Below, in pieces: positions 33,120-42,409 of a stretch of 64,000 nt of DNA (the first letter of the stretch is position 1; each line of letters begins with the position of its first letter). The notes under the pieces were generated by a model. That model saw only the letters and a list, made by a program, of their open reading frames with translations, was not told the origin of the DNA and did no database searches. Source of the stretch: Pacificoceanicola onchidii (GTDB lineage Bacteria; Pseudomonadota; Alphaproteobacteria; Rhodobacterales; Rhodobacteraceae); assembly GCF_004804335.1 (NCBI RefSeq), contig NZ_SRXY01000008.1, positions 1 to 64,000 of the forward strand, read 5' to 3'. The position numbers and the translations under genes were made by a program.

Positions 33120-34298
33120 ATGAGCGACGACATCGTTATCCTGAGCGGCGCCCGAACTGCCATTGGGACATTCGGCGGATCACTGGCGTCTACGCCGCCA
33201 ACAGCGCTTGGCGCAATCGCGGCAAAGGCGGCGCTGGAACGGGCCGGTGTCGAAGGCGGGCAAATCGGAAACGTGGTTTTTGGCACGGTGATCAACACCG
33301 AACCAAAGGACATGTACCTGAGCCGCGTGGCTGCGATGGATGCGGGCATTCCCGACAGCGCCCCGGCTCTGAACGTCAATCGCCTCTGCGGTTCGGGCGC
33401 GCAAGCCATTGTGTCCGGCACACAGTCCCTGATGCTGGGCGATGCGGATTTCGCACTGGTCGGCGGTGCGGAGAACATGTCGCGCAGCCCGTTCATCAAC
33501 CCCGATCAGCGTTGGGGTGCCAAGATGGGCGATATCCGCACACTGGACATGATGGTCGGCGCGCTGACCTGCCCCTTTGGCACCGGCCACATGGGTGTGA
33601 CAGCGGAAAACGTCGCTGCCGAGAACGAGATCAGCCGCGAAGCGCAGGACGCCTTTGCCCTGGAAAGCCAGACACGTGCAGCGAAGGCCATCGCGGAAGG
33701 CCGCTTTGCCGATCAGATCGTCCCTGTCGAAGTGAAGCGCAGACGCGAAATGGTTGCGTTCGACACTGATGAACACCCCAAGGCCACCACCCTTGAGGCC
33801 CTCGGCGGTCTGCGCCCTGCATTCCAGAAAGACGGCAGCGTCACCGCAGGGAACGCCTCCGGCATCAACGACGGCGCCGCTGCGCTGGTGCTTGCCCGCG
33901 CGTCTGCCGCGGAAAAGGCTGGCCTAACGCCGCGCGCCCGTATTCTTGGCTACGCCCTTGCGGGTGTGCGTCCGGACATCATGGGCATCGGCCCGATCCC
34001 GGCCTGCCGCGCGCTTTTCGAACGGACGGGCCTCTCGGCAGGCGACTTTGATGTCATCGAGAGCAACGAGGCATTCGCCGCGCAAGCGCTGGCCGTGAAC
34101 AAGCAGCTCGGCCTTGATCCGGCGCTGGTGAACCCGAACGGCGGCGCGATTGCGCTTGGTCACCCGGTTGGGGCGACAGGGGCCATCATCACGGTGAAGG
34201 CGCTCTATGAATTGGAGCGTATCGGCGGCAAGCGCGCGCTGATCACGATGTGCATTGGCGGCGGACAGGGCATTGCGCTGGCGCTGGAACGTCTCTGA
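33120..34298 (+). CDS. Acetyl-CoA C-acetyltransferase (biosynthetic thiolase)
   Basis: A 392-residue thiolase with all three active-site segments: NVNRLCGSGAQA with the acyl-accepting cysteine (about 88), GHPVGATG with the histidine (about 348), and CIGGGQGIA with the second cysteine (about 378). The length and the N-terminal VILSGARTAIGTFGGSL fit AtoB/PhaA-like enzymes that condense two acetyl-CoA, used in polyhydroxybutyrate or ketone-body metabolism. AGAGGGGAAA precedes ATG. It stands as a single gene followed by a hairpin. Confidence 0.93.
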   Translation: MSDDIVILSGARTAIGTFGGSLASTPPTALGAIAAKAALERAGVEGGQIGNVVFGTVINTEPKDMYLSRVAAMDAGIPDSAPALNVNRLCGSGAQAIVSGTQSLMLGDADFALVGGAENMSRSPFINPDQRWGAKMGDIRTLDMMVGALTCPFGTGHMGVTAENVAAENEISREAQDAFALESQTRAAKAIAEGRFADQIVPVEVKRRREMVAFDTDEHPKATTLEALGGLRPAFQKDGSVTAGNASGINDGAAALVLARASAAEKAGLTPRARILGYALAGVRPDIMGIGPIPACRALFERTGLSAGDFDVIESNEAFAAQALAVNKQLGLDPALVNPNGGAIALGHPVGATGAIITVKALYELERIGGKRALITMCIGGGQGIALALERL

Positions 34299-34308
34299 TC
34301 TGATTTTT

Positions 34309-34335
34309 GGCCGGGCCTTCTAGAGCGGCCCGGCC
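34309..34335. terminator. Hairpin between thiolase and convergent hydrolase
   Basis: GGCCGGGCC (34309-34317) and GGCCCGGCC (34327-34335) are perfect inverted repeats with a 9-base loop, between two convergent stops. No T-run follows on either strand. Likely a bidirectional transcript end. Confidence 0.55.
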
Positions 34336-35123
34336 TACTCCAAAAGCCGCGTAACCATGGCGCTGTCCGGCGCGCCCAGACCGTCGATCACATCAAAGTG
34401 GTGCCGATCCGGTTCGATCACACAGGCGCACCCCCACGCTTTTGCCAACCCATTTGCCTGCTCGACAAAGGCTGGCCGCTCGTCTGCGCCCACCCAAACT
34501 GTCACCGGCACACCCGGCGCTGGGTGCAGCATCGGGCTTTCGGCTTCGGCTTCGGCCTCGTCGATCTTCAGATCCCGGTTCATCGAGGTCTTCATCAGGG
34601 GCCGCAAATCGGCCACGGGCGAGATCGGCAAAACACGTTTGAGCCGCGCACGGACATCTTCCGGCAAAACGCCCGGCTCCGCCAGACGCGCCACCAGATG
34701 CCCCCCGGCGGAATGTCCTGCGAGATGGATCGGCCCGTTGATTTCATGCGCCACAACTGTCACCGCATCGGCAATCTGACGAGTGATATCGCTGATCCGC
34801 ACGCGCGGGCACAGATCATAAGACGGCATCGCAACCGCAAAGCCCTTCGCCCGTGCCCCGTTCGCCAAATGAGACCAATCGGAGCGATCAAATTTCATCC
34901 AGTAGCCGCCATGGACGAAGACCACCAACCCGGCAATCGGACCATCGGGCAAAAACAGGTCCATCGCCTGTCTTGAGCCGTGACCATACATGACACCCAA
35001 CCGCGCGCGCCCCGTCACGGACATGCGTTTGCGAAAGGCATCCGCCTCTGTTGCCCAGCGTTTCGGAAACTCGGCTGCGCCAGTGATATACGGCGCGTTG
35101 GCGTAGGCATCGTCCAGTTCCAT
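34335..35123 (-). CDS. Alpha/beta hydrolase (kynurenine-formamidase/esterase-like)
   Basis: An approximately 262-residue alpha/beta hydrolase. The oxyanion loop is VHGGYWMKFDRSDW, the nucleophile serine lies in AGHSAGGHLVARL, and the late DRHHFDVIDGL carries the histidine. HGGYW and the short length are the hallmarks of the AFMID-like kynurenine formamidase/esterase group. The start MELDDAY at 35123 follows AGAGGGAA; a longer form to 35150 is less likely. Other kynurenine genes are absent nearby, so the substrate is unproven. Confidence 0.82.
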   Translation of the reverse strand: MELDDAYANAPYITGAAEFPKRWATEADAFRKRMSVTGRARLGVMYGHGSRQAMDLFLPDGPIAGLVVFVHGGYWMKFDRSDWSHLANGARAKGFAVAMPSYDLCPRVRISDITRQIADAVTVVAHEINGPIHLAGHSAGGHLVARLAEPGVLPEDVRARLKRVLPISPVADLRPLMKTSMNRDLKIDEAEAEAESPMLHPAPGVPVTVWVGADERPAFVEQANGLAKAWGCACVIEPDRHHFDVIDGLGAPDSAMVTRLLE

Positions 35124-35229
35124 GAAATTCCCTCTAGAACCCCTATACATTCACCACAACAAATGCTCTGCCTTTTGCCAAGACCGTGAATGCGGCCACA
35201 CCTCAAAAATTCTGCGGGAGGACACACCC

Positions 35230-36705
35230 ATGCCCAATCAGGCAACAGACCTAAAATCCCTGCTGAAGGACCCGAGCCTTCTGGAGCCGCGTTCCTATGT
35301 GAACGGTGTTTGGGTTGAAACCGGCACCACCTTCGATGTGACCAATCCCGCACGGGGCGATGTGATTGCCCAAATGGCCGATCTGTCTCGTGACGATGCT
35401 AAGGCAGCGATCGGCGCGGCCTATGCAGCGCAAAAGGACTGGGCATCCTGGACCGGCAAGGAACGCGCCGTCGTTCTGCGCAAGTGGTTCGATCTGATGA
35501 TGGAAAATCAGGACGATCTGGGCACCATCATGACCGCCGAGCAGGGCAAACCGCTGACCGAGGCGAAGGGCGAGATTGCCTATGGTGCATCCTTTGTAGA
35601 GTTCTTCGGTGAAGAGGCCAAACGCATCTATGGCGAGACGATCCCTGGCCATCAGCGCGACAAGCGGATCACGGTTCTCAAGCAGCCCATCGGCGTAGCA
35701 GCCTCGATCACACCTTGGAATTTCCCCAACGCCATGATCACACGCAAAGCCGCGCCTGCCCTTGCCGCGGGTTGCGCCTTTGTCGCCCGCCCGGCGGCGG
35801 AAACGCCGCTTTCTGCGACCGCTCTGGCCGTACTGGCAGAGCGCGCGGGGATTCCGGCGGGTGTCTTCAACGTCGTGTGCTCGTCGCGCTCGTCCGACAT
35901 CGGCAAGGAGTTCTGCGAGAATCCGAAGGTGCGCAAACTGACTTTCACCGGTTCGACCGAAGTGGGGCGTATCCTGTTGAAGCAAGCGGCCGACAACGTG
36001 ATGAAATGCTCCATGGAACTGGGCGGCAACGCGCCGTTTATCGTCTTTGACGATGCCGATCTTGATGCCGCTGTCGAAGGCGCGATCCTGTGCAAGTTCC
36101 GCAACAACGGACAAACCTGTGTTTGTGCGAACCGGATTTACGTGCAGGCCGGAGTCTATGACGCCTTTGCCGAGAAACTGGCCGCGCGCGTCGGCCAGAT
36201 GAAGGTGGGCGACGGTCTGGAGACCGGTACGGACCTTGGGCCGCTGATCAACAGCGATGCTATCGATAAGGTTCAGGAGCATGTCGCCGACGCCACCGCA
36301 AAGGGCGGCAAGGTTATCCTCGGGGGCGGCACACCTCTGGACCAGCCCGGCTATTTCCTCCCGCCGACAATTGTGACGGGCGCTACTCAGGACATGGCAT
36401 TTGCCACCGAAGAAACCTTTGGTCCGCTCGCGCCGCTGTTCAAGTTCGAAAACGAGGACGACGTGATCCAAATGGCCAACGACACCATCTTTGGCCTCGC
36501 CTCCTACTTTTACGCAAAAGACCTCAGCCGCGTGTACAAGGTCGCCGAAGCGCTTGAGTACGGCATCGTTGGCATCAACACGGGCATCATCTCGACCGAG
36601 GTCGCGCCCTTTGGTGGCGTGAAGCAATCCGGTCTTGGCCGCGAAGGCTCGCACCATGGGATCGATGACTATCTCGAACTCAAGTACCTCTGCATGAGCG
36701 TCTGA
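35230..36705 (+). CDS. gabD: NAD(P)-dependent succinate-semialdehyde dehydrogenase
   Basis: A 491-residue aldehyde dehydrogenase. ATG 35230 follows GGGAGGACAC. The motifs ITPWNFPNAMITRKAAPALA, FTGSTEVGR, MELGGNAPFIVFDDADL (general base glutamate) and NNGQTCVCANRIYVQ (catalytic cysteine, CVCANR) are those of GabD-type SSADH; the EYGIVGINTG and SGLGREGS blocks agree. It oxidises succinate semialdehyde to succinate, linking GABA-type breakdown to the TCA cycle. Two bases separate it from the next gene, so a joint transcript is likely. Confidence 0.92.
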   Translation: MPNQATDLKSLLKDPSLLEPRSYVNGVWVETGTTFDVTNPARGDVIAQMADLSRDDAKAAIGAAYAAQKDWASWTGKERAVVLRKWFDLMMENQDDLGTIMTAEQGKPLTEAKGEIAYGASFVEFFGEEAKRIYGETIPGHQRDKRITVLKQPIGVAASITPWNFPNAMITRKAAPALAAGCAFVARPAAETPLSATALAVLAERAGIPAGVFNVVCSSRSSDIGKEFCENPKVRKLTFTGSTEVGRILLKQAADNVMKCSMELGGNAPFIVFDDADLDAAVEGAILCKFRNNGQTCVCANRIYVQAGVYDAFAEKLAARVGQMKVGDGLETGTDLGPLINSDAIDKVQEHVADATAKGGKVILGGGTPLDQPGYFLPPTIVTGATQDMAFATEETFGPLAPLFKFENEDDVIQMANDTIFGLASYFYAKDLSRVYKVAEALEYGIVGINTGIISTEVAPFGGVKQSGLGREGSHHGIDDYLELKYLCMSV

Positions 36706-36706
36706 C

Positions 36707-37615
36707 ATGGCAGAGCCGCGCATTGCCCGGCTCTACCTTTATCCAGACCTGCGCCGCCGGGTGGAAGCCGGGCGGCGCGGGTTCCTCACATCGCTTGTTG
36801 ATCTGCTGCGTGGGGACGGCTGGGAAGTTTACCTTCGGAACGACACGCCCGAAGAACTGCACGAAGCCCGCACCCGTTCGGGCTACAGCCTTGTTCGTAT
36901 GATCACGCCGCCCAATCGACGCGGCCTGACATTCCGCCGAACCTACTTCGCGCCTTTCTGGCACATCGAACGGGTGGCGGAACGTTGGGACTGGCCCGTT
37001 GCAAAGACGCCCTTTGATCCCAAAACCGTACAGCCGCACAAGGCCCTGCGTTTCCTGAACACCATGCGTCACAGGCACTTTCACGGCGCGAGGCTGTCTC
37101 GTGATGGGTTTGCTCTTGTTCCTTTGCAAGGGCGATTGCTGGAACGGCGCAGCTTCCAAAGCTGCTCTCCCATACAAATGCTGCAAACGCTGCTTGAGCA
37201 TGAACCGTCGCGACAAGTTCACGCAACGTTGCACCCGAAGGAACGCTACACGCCGCAGGAAATCGGCGCTCTTGACCGCCTCGCAGCCTCTCCCCGCTTC
37301 AGCTATGGCACTGGCGAGACGGACCGCTTGCTACCTGCCTGCGATTACGTAGCGACGATGAACTCTGCGACCGCCTTGCACGGGTACTTCCTTGAAAAAC
37401 CAGCCGTGCTTTTCGGCAAGATCGACTTTCACCACATCGCGTCAAACGTGTCGGAGCTTGGTGCGGCGGAAGCCATTTCCCGCGCAGCGCAGCAGACGCC
37501 CGACTATGCGGCCTATCTTTGGTGGTTCTTCCGCGATATGGCCATCGACGACAGCCGCCCTGACGCCCCGGCGCGCATCCAGGCGGCGTTGAAAGCCGGA
37601 GGATGGCCCGTATGA
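36707..37615 (+). CDS. Hypothetical protein, capsule-synthesis (KpsS/KpsC)-like fold
   Basis: A 302-residue soluble protein rich in arginine and tryptophan. Its late block NSATALHGYFLEKPAVLFGK resembles the nucleotide-sugar site of capsule polysaccharide synthesis glycosyltransferases (in which NSSVGLEAL and KPV appear), and a KERYTPQE segment precedes it. No other capsule gene is near. It starts two bases after gabD and overlaps the next gene by ATGA. Role unknown; the fold call is a guess from pattern. Confidence 0.6.
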   Translation: MAEPRIARLYLYPDLRRRVEAGRRGFLTSLVDLLRGDGWEVYLRNDTPEELHEARTRSGYSLVRMITPPNRRGLTFRRTYFAPFWHIERVAERWDWPVAKTPFDPKTVQPHKALRFLNTMRHRHFHGARLSRDGFALVPLQGRLLERRSFQSCSPIQMLQTLLEHEPSRQVHATLHPKERYTPQEIGALDRLAASPRFSYGTGETDRLLPACDYVATMNSATALHGYFLEKPAVLFGKIDFHHIASNVSELGAAEAISRAAQQTPDYAAYLWWFFRDMAIDDSRPDAPARIQAALKAGGWPV

Positions 37616-37983
37616 GTGACGATTTCCTCGCCCCCGAGCCGCTTTTGCCCCGTCAGGTGTTAGACAGTTGGGCCGACCTCGCGCGCAGCGGGGCGGGCTC
37701 GCCCTGGCTTGAGGCGCATGAGGCCGAGGCTTTGGCCAGACACGCTCTGGTTACGCATGAAGGTGTGGCGCTCATGGAAGCGGTGACCAAACAATTTCGC
37801 GAGCCTGTCGACGAGATTGGTTGGGAAATTGTCGGAGCCGATGATCCCGGAGATAACTGGGCCGATCATGCCGACCCATCACGGGCGATGGACCTGCTGC
37901 GCCGCAAAATCCAGATGGCGCGGCGCAACGGCGTGCGTTTGCTCTACAAGATCTGGCTGAAACCGGCGGGAGCGGCGGGGTAG
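37612..37983 (+). CDS. Hypothetical small acidic protein
   Basis: A 123-residue protein that starts in the ATGA overlap (37612-37615) with the preceding gene, so the pair is translationally coupled. It has no membrane segment and is acidic in the first half, with a basic KIQMARRNGVRLLYKIW end. No family recognised. It probably works with the upstream protein. Its stop lies inside the hairpin repeat at 37974-38027. Confidence 0.65.
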   Translation: MSDDFLAPEPLLPRQVLDSWADLARSGAGSPWLEAHEAEALARHALVTHEGVALMEAVTKQFREPVDEIGWEIVGADDPGDNWADHADPSRAMDLLRRKIQMARRNGVRLLYKIWLKPAGAAG

Positions 37984-38027
37984 AACCCCGCCCTACCGAG
38001 CGTTGGCGTCGCACCAATGTGCGACGC
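37974..38027. repeat. Tandem pair of palindromic hairpins, REP-like
   Basis: GGCGGGGT (37974-37981) pairs with ACCCCGCC (37985-37992), and GCGTCGCAC (38006-38014) pairs with GTGCGACGC (38019-38027). Two hairpins in a row between convergent genes look like a dispersed intergenic repeat or bipartite terminator. The stop codon of the small acidic protein is inside the first hairpin. Copies elsewhere in the window were not seen. Confidence 0.45.
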
Positions 38028-38050
38028 AGGGTTAGATCAGGCTACGGGCG

Positions 38051-38602
38051 TTATAGCCCGAAATTCCCGAGCCCTTTGAAGTCCATCTCGCCCAACAGCA
38101 TTTTGGCGGAGTCCAGATCGCCTTCGGTCTGGACCAGAACGCGATTTCCGATCAGACCCAAGATCTGCTCGTCCTGAACCGCAAACCGCTGACGCCCGAT
38201 CCGTTCAACCTTCATGCCCATGACAGCGGCATTCGCGACCATTGCGCCCATGGAAGCCACCATCGGATTGTCGGCCATCAGAGTCAGCTTCACATCCTGA
38301 CCGTCCGGCCCCTTGTAGTTGGCCTCGGCCCCGACACCGCCGCCCATCATGGCAAGGCCGGTGTTCATGTCCGAATTGATCTCGACGCTCCATCCATCCG
38401 GTGCAGCTGGCAGAAACGCACCGAGGCTGCTTGTTTTCATCTCCATCAGCTTTTGCTTGGCAAACTCGATTTCATCCAGCGCATATTGGATGTCGCCATC
38501 CTCGTAGGCCTGCAAAGCCGATTGCAATGTCTCGGTAACCTCATCCGCCAAAGCAGGGGTCGCTGCCGCGAGAGCGGCGATAAGAGCGAGAATGCGTGTC
38601 AT
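38051..38602 (-). CDS. Exported hypothetical protein
   Basis: A 183-residue protein with a clear signal peptide (MTRILALIAALAAATPALA). The mature part opens with a helix (TETLQSALQAYEDGDIQYAL) and then alternates beta-like segments. No catalytic motif that I recognise. Probably a periplasmic or outer-surface protein of unknown role. It is convergent with the preceding pair and divergent from the membrane protein at 38716. Confidence 0.7.
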   Translation of the reverse strand: MTRILALIAALAAATPALADEVTETLQSALQAYEDGDIQYALDEIEFAKQKLMEMKTSSLGAFLPAAPDGWSVEINSDMNTGLAMMGGGVGAEANYKGPDGQDVKLTLMADNPMVASMGAMVANAAVMGMKVERIGRQRFAVQDEQILGLIGNRVLVQTEGDLDSAKMLLGEMDFKGLGNFGL

Positions 38603-38715
38603 GGAACCTCCGGTAACAATATTTTCGGGGAATCTGCTGCGGATGGTGTGTCATGACAAGTGGGGTTTTCCGGCAACCCCTTGTTCGGAACCTCGGAACG
38701 GGCCAATGTGATCCC

Positions 38716-39042
38716 ATGCTGGTCAGCCTCGCTCTCCCCGCGATTATTCTGATGATCGCCGCCGTCGCTGCAGCACGCGCCCTGGAACGCCTGATGCCGG
38801 AGAGCCTTCTGGGTTTGGCTTTGACTTTCGTTCTCTCGGCGGTGCTCACTTGGGCTTTGGCCTCCGGACTTTTCGCGCTGCTGTACTACTGGCGCGGCGC
38901 ATCCCTTGCCACAACACTTGGCGAGGCAGAGGGATGGCGGCACATGGCCGGGCTTGGCCTCAAGGCCGCCGTGATCTGGGCGCCGCTGCTGGCTTTGACC
39001 GTCGCAACAGCACCCCGCAGATGGCGGCACAACGTCTGGTAA
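38716..39042 (+). CDS. Hypothetical small membrane protein
   Basis: About 108 residues with three hydrophobic segments (LALPAIILMIAAVAAARAL, LLGLALTFVLSAVLTWALA, AVIWAPLLALTVATA). The start is uncertain: ATG 38716 lies just before the first helix, while ATG 38653 adds 21 residues; neither has a good ribosome site. No family recognised. Confidence 0.5.
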   Translation: MLVSLALPAIILMIAAVAAARALERLMPESLLGLALTFVLSAVLTWALASGLFALLYYWRGASLATTLGEAEGWRHMAGLGLKAAVIWAPLLALTVATAPRRWRHNVW

Positions 39043-39108
39043 GGACCAGCCCCTCTTGATTTTCGCCCGCCAAACCGTCAGGTGAAGGGGAAAGGAGACG
39101 GCCAGAGC

Positions 39109-39375
39109 ATGTTTGCGCTTCTACAGCTTATCGTGATCGGCTTTGCGGTGTTAACCGTGGTCTACGTCGTCCTCTCCATTTGGTCGCGCCGCGTTCGGCG
39201 GGCCAAGCTGATCAACGAATGGCATGACGAAGGCCATGAAGGGGACCGGGACAAGTTCGTGGAGGACGGCCTGCAAGACTATGATGGCTCATTGCGCCGC
39301 AAGCTGATCCTTGGCGTCTACGTGGTTCCAATCCTCGTGATCGGGATTATCATCTATCTGACGAATTTCCACTAA
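39109..39375 (+). CDS. Hypothetical small membrane protein
   Basis: An 88-residue protein with one helix at each end (LLQLIVIGFAVLTVVYVVLS and LGVYVVPILVIGIIIYL) and a charged middle with HDEGHEGDRDKF. ATG 39109 follows AAAGGAGA by about eleven bases. It is ten bases before the DUF1523-type gene and probably in its operon; both look like inner-membrane proteins. Confidence 0.65.
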   Translation: MFALLQLIVIGFAVLTVVYVVLSIWSRRVRRAKLINEWHDEGHEGDRDKFVEDGLQDYDGSLRRKLILGVYVVPILVIGIIIYLTNFH

Positions 39376-39385
39376 GGGGGCCGGG

Positions 39386-39979
39386 ATGGTCTATGTGAAA
39401 TGGGTGTTCATCGCCGCCTTCTGGCTGCTGGTTCTGGCGTTCCTGCACTACACGCTGCCGCAGCACGACATTGCGCGCATCACCGACACCTATGAAAAAC
39501 GGGTCGACCCGGGCGAGAACAGCCTGTTCTGGGCACAGGCGGATGTGGGTTCGGACGGCACCCTGGCCACGCGCGATGTGTTCTTCATCCAGACCCGGCG
39601 CGCCGGTGATGACGTGATGGTCTATCGCAACGAAGACACTGGTTGGGGTTGGCCGCCCTATTTCAAATTCGACACATCGAACCTGCAGGCCGAAGCGGCC
39701 GATCTGCGTTCTGGTGCGGAAGATCCCCAATGGGTTGTGATCAAGCATTACGGCTGGCGCAACGAGTTCATGACGGTATTCCCCAATGCGATTTCGGTTC
39801 GACCGGTGGACAGCCCGGATGTGCGGATCATTCCCTGGCTGAATATCGTGATCCTTATATCGCTTTTTGCCGTCTACTGGGCCATTCGGGTGCGGTGGAA
39901 GCGGTTTTGGGCGAACCGGGTAGACCCGGCTTTGTCCCGCGTGGGTGATCGGATTGATGAGGCGCGTTACGGCAAGTGA
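39386..39979 (+). CDS. DUF1523-type membrane-anchored protein
   Basis: A 197-residue protein with an N-terminal anchor (WVFIAAFWLLVLAFLHYTLP), a middle domain with TRDVFFIQTRRAGDDVMVYRNEDTG, and a second helix near the end (IIPWLNIVILISLFAVYW). The wording agrees with what I remember of the DUF1523 family, found in Alphaproteobacteria without known function. Strand-rich middle region is probably periplasmic. Confidence 0.75.
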   Translation: MVYVKWVFIAAFWLLVLAFLHYTLPQHDIARITDTYEKRVDPGENSLFWAQADVGSDGTLATRDVFFIQTRRAGDDVMVYRNEDTGWGWPPYFKFDTSNLQAEAADLRSGAEDPQWVVIKHYGWRNEFMTVFPNAISVRPVDSPDVRIIPWLNIVILISLFAVYWAIRVRWKRFWANRVDPALSRVGDRIDEARYGK

Positions 39980-40077
39980 CGTATGGTCCCGGACCTGATC
40001 CGGGGCCTCATCGAAAACCATACCTTGCCCTTTGCGCCGCCCCACTGTTCTATCGCGGTGGGAAACAAGGGGGTTTC

Positions 40078-41481
40078 ATGGACAGTCTCATCGTCACGAT
40101 CCGGATCGGAAGACTTATCCTGACAATTCCTAAACGGGTCTTGGGCTGGATGTTCTTCGACTGGGCGCAGCAACCCTATGCAACGCTTGGCCTGACCTTC
40201 ATCTTCGCCCCGTATTTCGCCGCCGTGGCAACGGATTACATGCTCGCCCAGGGCAGCGATCTGGCCAGCGCAAAGGTTGAGGCGCAAACGCTTTGGTCCT
40301 CTGCCCAGACGGTCGCGGGCCTTGTCATCGCCTTCACTGCGCCATTTTTGGGCGCCTGGGCGGATGCGGCCGGACGCAAACGGCCTTGGATCTTGCTGTT
40401 TTCCGTCCTCGCCATTCTCTGTGCCGCCTTGCTTTGGAACCTCACGCCGGATGGCGCGAGCCTGATGCTGATGCTGGCCGCGTTCTGGACCGGCTTTGTG
40501 TTTTCGGAAATGGCTTTCAACCTGAACAACGGGTTTTTGCCAGACCTCGGAACCGACGAAGAGGTCGGGCGCATATCCGGCACAGCGACGGCTTTCGGCT
40601 ATTGGGGCGGCGTGATTTCGCTGTTCCTCATGCTGCTGTTCTTTGCCGAGAATGAAACCGGGAAAACCCTGATCGGCCTGGCCCCTGCCCTTGGCCTTGA
40701 TCCCGAAACCCGCGAGGGTACGCGGTTTGTCGGGCCTTTCATTGCGCTCTGGTTTGCGGTTTTCCTGATCCCCTTTGTCCTGTGGAGCCGGGACAATCCT
40801 TCGGTCAAACGCACGCGCCCCGGCTTCAGAGAGGTCCTGCATGAGCTTTGGACCACGATCCGCCGCGTTGGCAAACAACCCTCGACGCGCTCTTTCTTGC
40901 TGTCTTCACTGTTCTATCGGGACGCTTTGACCGCGCTTTATGCCTACGGCGGGATTTACGCACGGCAGGTTCTGGATTGGGAGACCATTCAGATTGGCGT
41001 GTTCGGCATAATCGCCGCCATTGCCGCCGCCGTGATCAGCTGGATCGGCGGCATTGCAGATCAAAAATTCGGACCAAAACCGGTCATTGCCGTCTGCATC
41101 TGGGTTCTGATTGCGGTTGGCAGCATCATCGTGGGCATGTCGCGCGAGCATGTCTTTGGCATTCCTCTCGCCGAAGGCTCCCTTGTGCCAGACATCCTCT
41201 TCTACATCTGCGGCGCGGCCATTGGCGGGGCGGGCGGGGCGCTCTATAGCGCCTCTCGCAGCATGATGGTGCGCCATGCGGACCCGGATCACCCGGCAGA
41301 GGCCTTCGGCCTGTTCGCATTTGCCGGCAAAGCCACGGCATTCCTTGCCCCGGCTTTGATCACCCTCTTCGGTGTTTTGACCAATTCCAACCAGCTGGCC
41401 TTCGTACCCGTGATCATTCTTTTCCTGATCGGGCTTTTTCTGCTACGCTGGGTTCACCCAGACGGAGAACGATCCGCATGA
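40078..41481 (+). CDS. MFS transporter, UMF1 (Atg22-like) family
   Basis: A 467-residue carrier with 12 helices. The N-terminal block LGWMFFDWAQQPYATLGLTF (about 22-41) is the signature of the UMF1 family, related to yeast Atg22 effluxers. ATG 40078 follows AAGGGGG. The GAWADAAGRKRPW loop is the MFS motif A variant. Members export amino acids or other small molecules; substrate unknown. The stop overlaps the start of mepA by ATGA. Confidence 0.88.
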   Translation: MDSLIVTIRIGRLILTIPKRVLGWMFFDWAQQPYATLGLTFIFAPYFAAVATDYMLAQGSDLASAKVEAQTLWSSAQTVAGLVIAFTAPFLGAWADAAGRKRPWILLFSVLAILCAALLWNLTPDGASLMLMLAAFWTGFVFSEMAFNLNNGFLPDLGTDEEVGRISGTATAFGYWGGVISLFLMLLFFAENETGKTLIGLAPALGLDPETREGTRFVGPFIALWFAVFLIPFVLWSRDNPSVKRTRPGFREVLHELWTTIRRVGKQPSTRSFLLSSLFYRDALTALYAYGGIYARQVLDWETIQIGVFGIIAAIAAAVISWIGGIADQKFGPKPVIAVCIWVLIAVGSIIVGMSREHVFGIPLAEGSLVPDILFYICGAAIGGAGGALYSASRSMMVRHADPDHPAEAFGLFAFAGKATAFLAPALITLFGVLTNSNQLAFVPVIILFLIGLFLLRWVHPDGERSA

Positions 41482-42398
41482 TACGCACTGTTGTTTCGGC
41501 ACTTCTTGTACTCGTTTTGTGTTCCTGCTCGACTGGCAGCGGTCGCGACATTTCCGGTGAACGCATCAAACCGGTCAAACTCGACCCGGTCCTGTCCTCC
41601 AAGCAAGCCAAGCAGCTGTTCGGCGCCAAGGCCACCGGCTCCCCACAGAATCCGGCACCCTTCGGCTCTTATGCGCGGGGCTGTCAGGCCGGTGGCGCGG
41701 AATTGCCGGAAACCGGCCCCACATGGCAGGCCATGCGCCTGTCGCGCAATCGGAATTGGGGACAGCCGGAACTGGTGGATTATATCGAGGATCTCAGTCG
41801 CAAGGCTGCACGCCAGCCCGGATGGAACGGTCTGTATATCGGTGACATGAGCCAGCCACGCGGCGGTCCGATGCTCACCGGTCACCGCAGCCACCAGATC
41901 GGGCTGGATGTTGATATCTGGATGCTGCCTGCGGACAATCTGAACCTCACCGTCCAGCAGCGTGAAAACATCTCTTCGATTTCGTTGCGTCGGTCTTCGG
42001 GCGCGTACACGAACAACAACTGGACCCGCGCACACCATGAAATCCTGAAGGCGGCCGCGTCCGATCCGCGCGTGGCGCGCATCTTTGTCTTCCCCGGTGC
42101 AAAGGTGAAAATGTGCAACGACGAAAAGGGCGACCGCGCCTGGCTGCGCAAGATCCGGCCCTGGTGGGGACATCACTACCACTTCCATGTGCGCCTGACC
42201 TGTCCCAAGGGCGCGAAGGGCTGCGTCAATCAAAACCCGCCCCCCGCTGGCGATGGCTGTGCGGATGCGCAGCAATGGGTGAACAACATCCTGAACCCGC
42301 CGCCGCCCGATCCGAACGCCAAACCGCCCGTACCGCGCCGCGAACTGACCATGGAGGATCTTCCCAATCAGTGCGCCGCCGTTCTGACAGCGAAGTGA
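41478..42398 (+). CDS. mepA: Penicillin-insensitive murein endopeptidase
   Basis: A 306-residue lipoprotein-like enzyme with an N-terminal LVLVLCSCS lipobox. The LAS metallopeptidase zinc site reads SHQIGLDVDIWM (His and Asp) and HHYHFHVRL (His-x-His), with NNWTRAHHEIL between. MepA cleaves D-alanyl-meso-DAP cross-links in the sacculus. The ATGA overlap with the MFS gene suggests co-transcription, an odd pairing that may be only positional. A proline-rich linker precedes the C-terminus. Confidence 0.92.
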   Translation: MIRTVVSALLVLVLCSCSTGSGRDISGERIKPVKLDPVLSSKQAKQLFGAKATGSPQNPAPFGSYARGCQAGGAELPETGPTWQAMRLSRNRNWGQPELVDYIEDLSRKAARQPGWNGLYIGDMSQPRGGPMLTGHRSHQIGLDVDIWMLPADNLNLTVQQRENISSISLRRSSGAYTNNNWTRAHHEILKAAASDPRVARIFVFPGAKVKMCNDEKGDRAWLRKIRPWWGHHYHFHVRLTCPKGAKGCVNQNPPPAGDGCADAQQWVNNILNPPPPDPNAKPPVPRRELTMEDLPNQCAAVLTAK

Positions 42399-42409
42399 CC
42401 TGACCTTCC

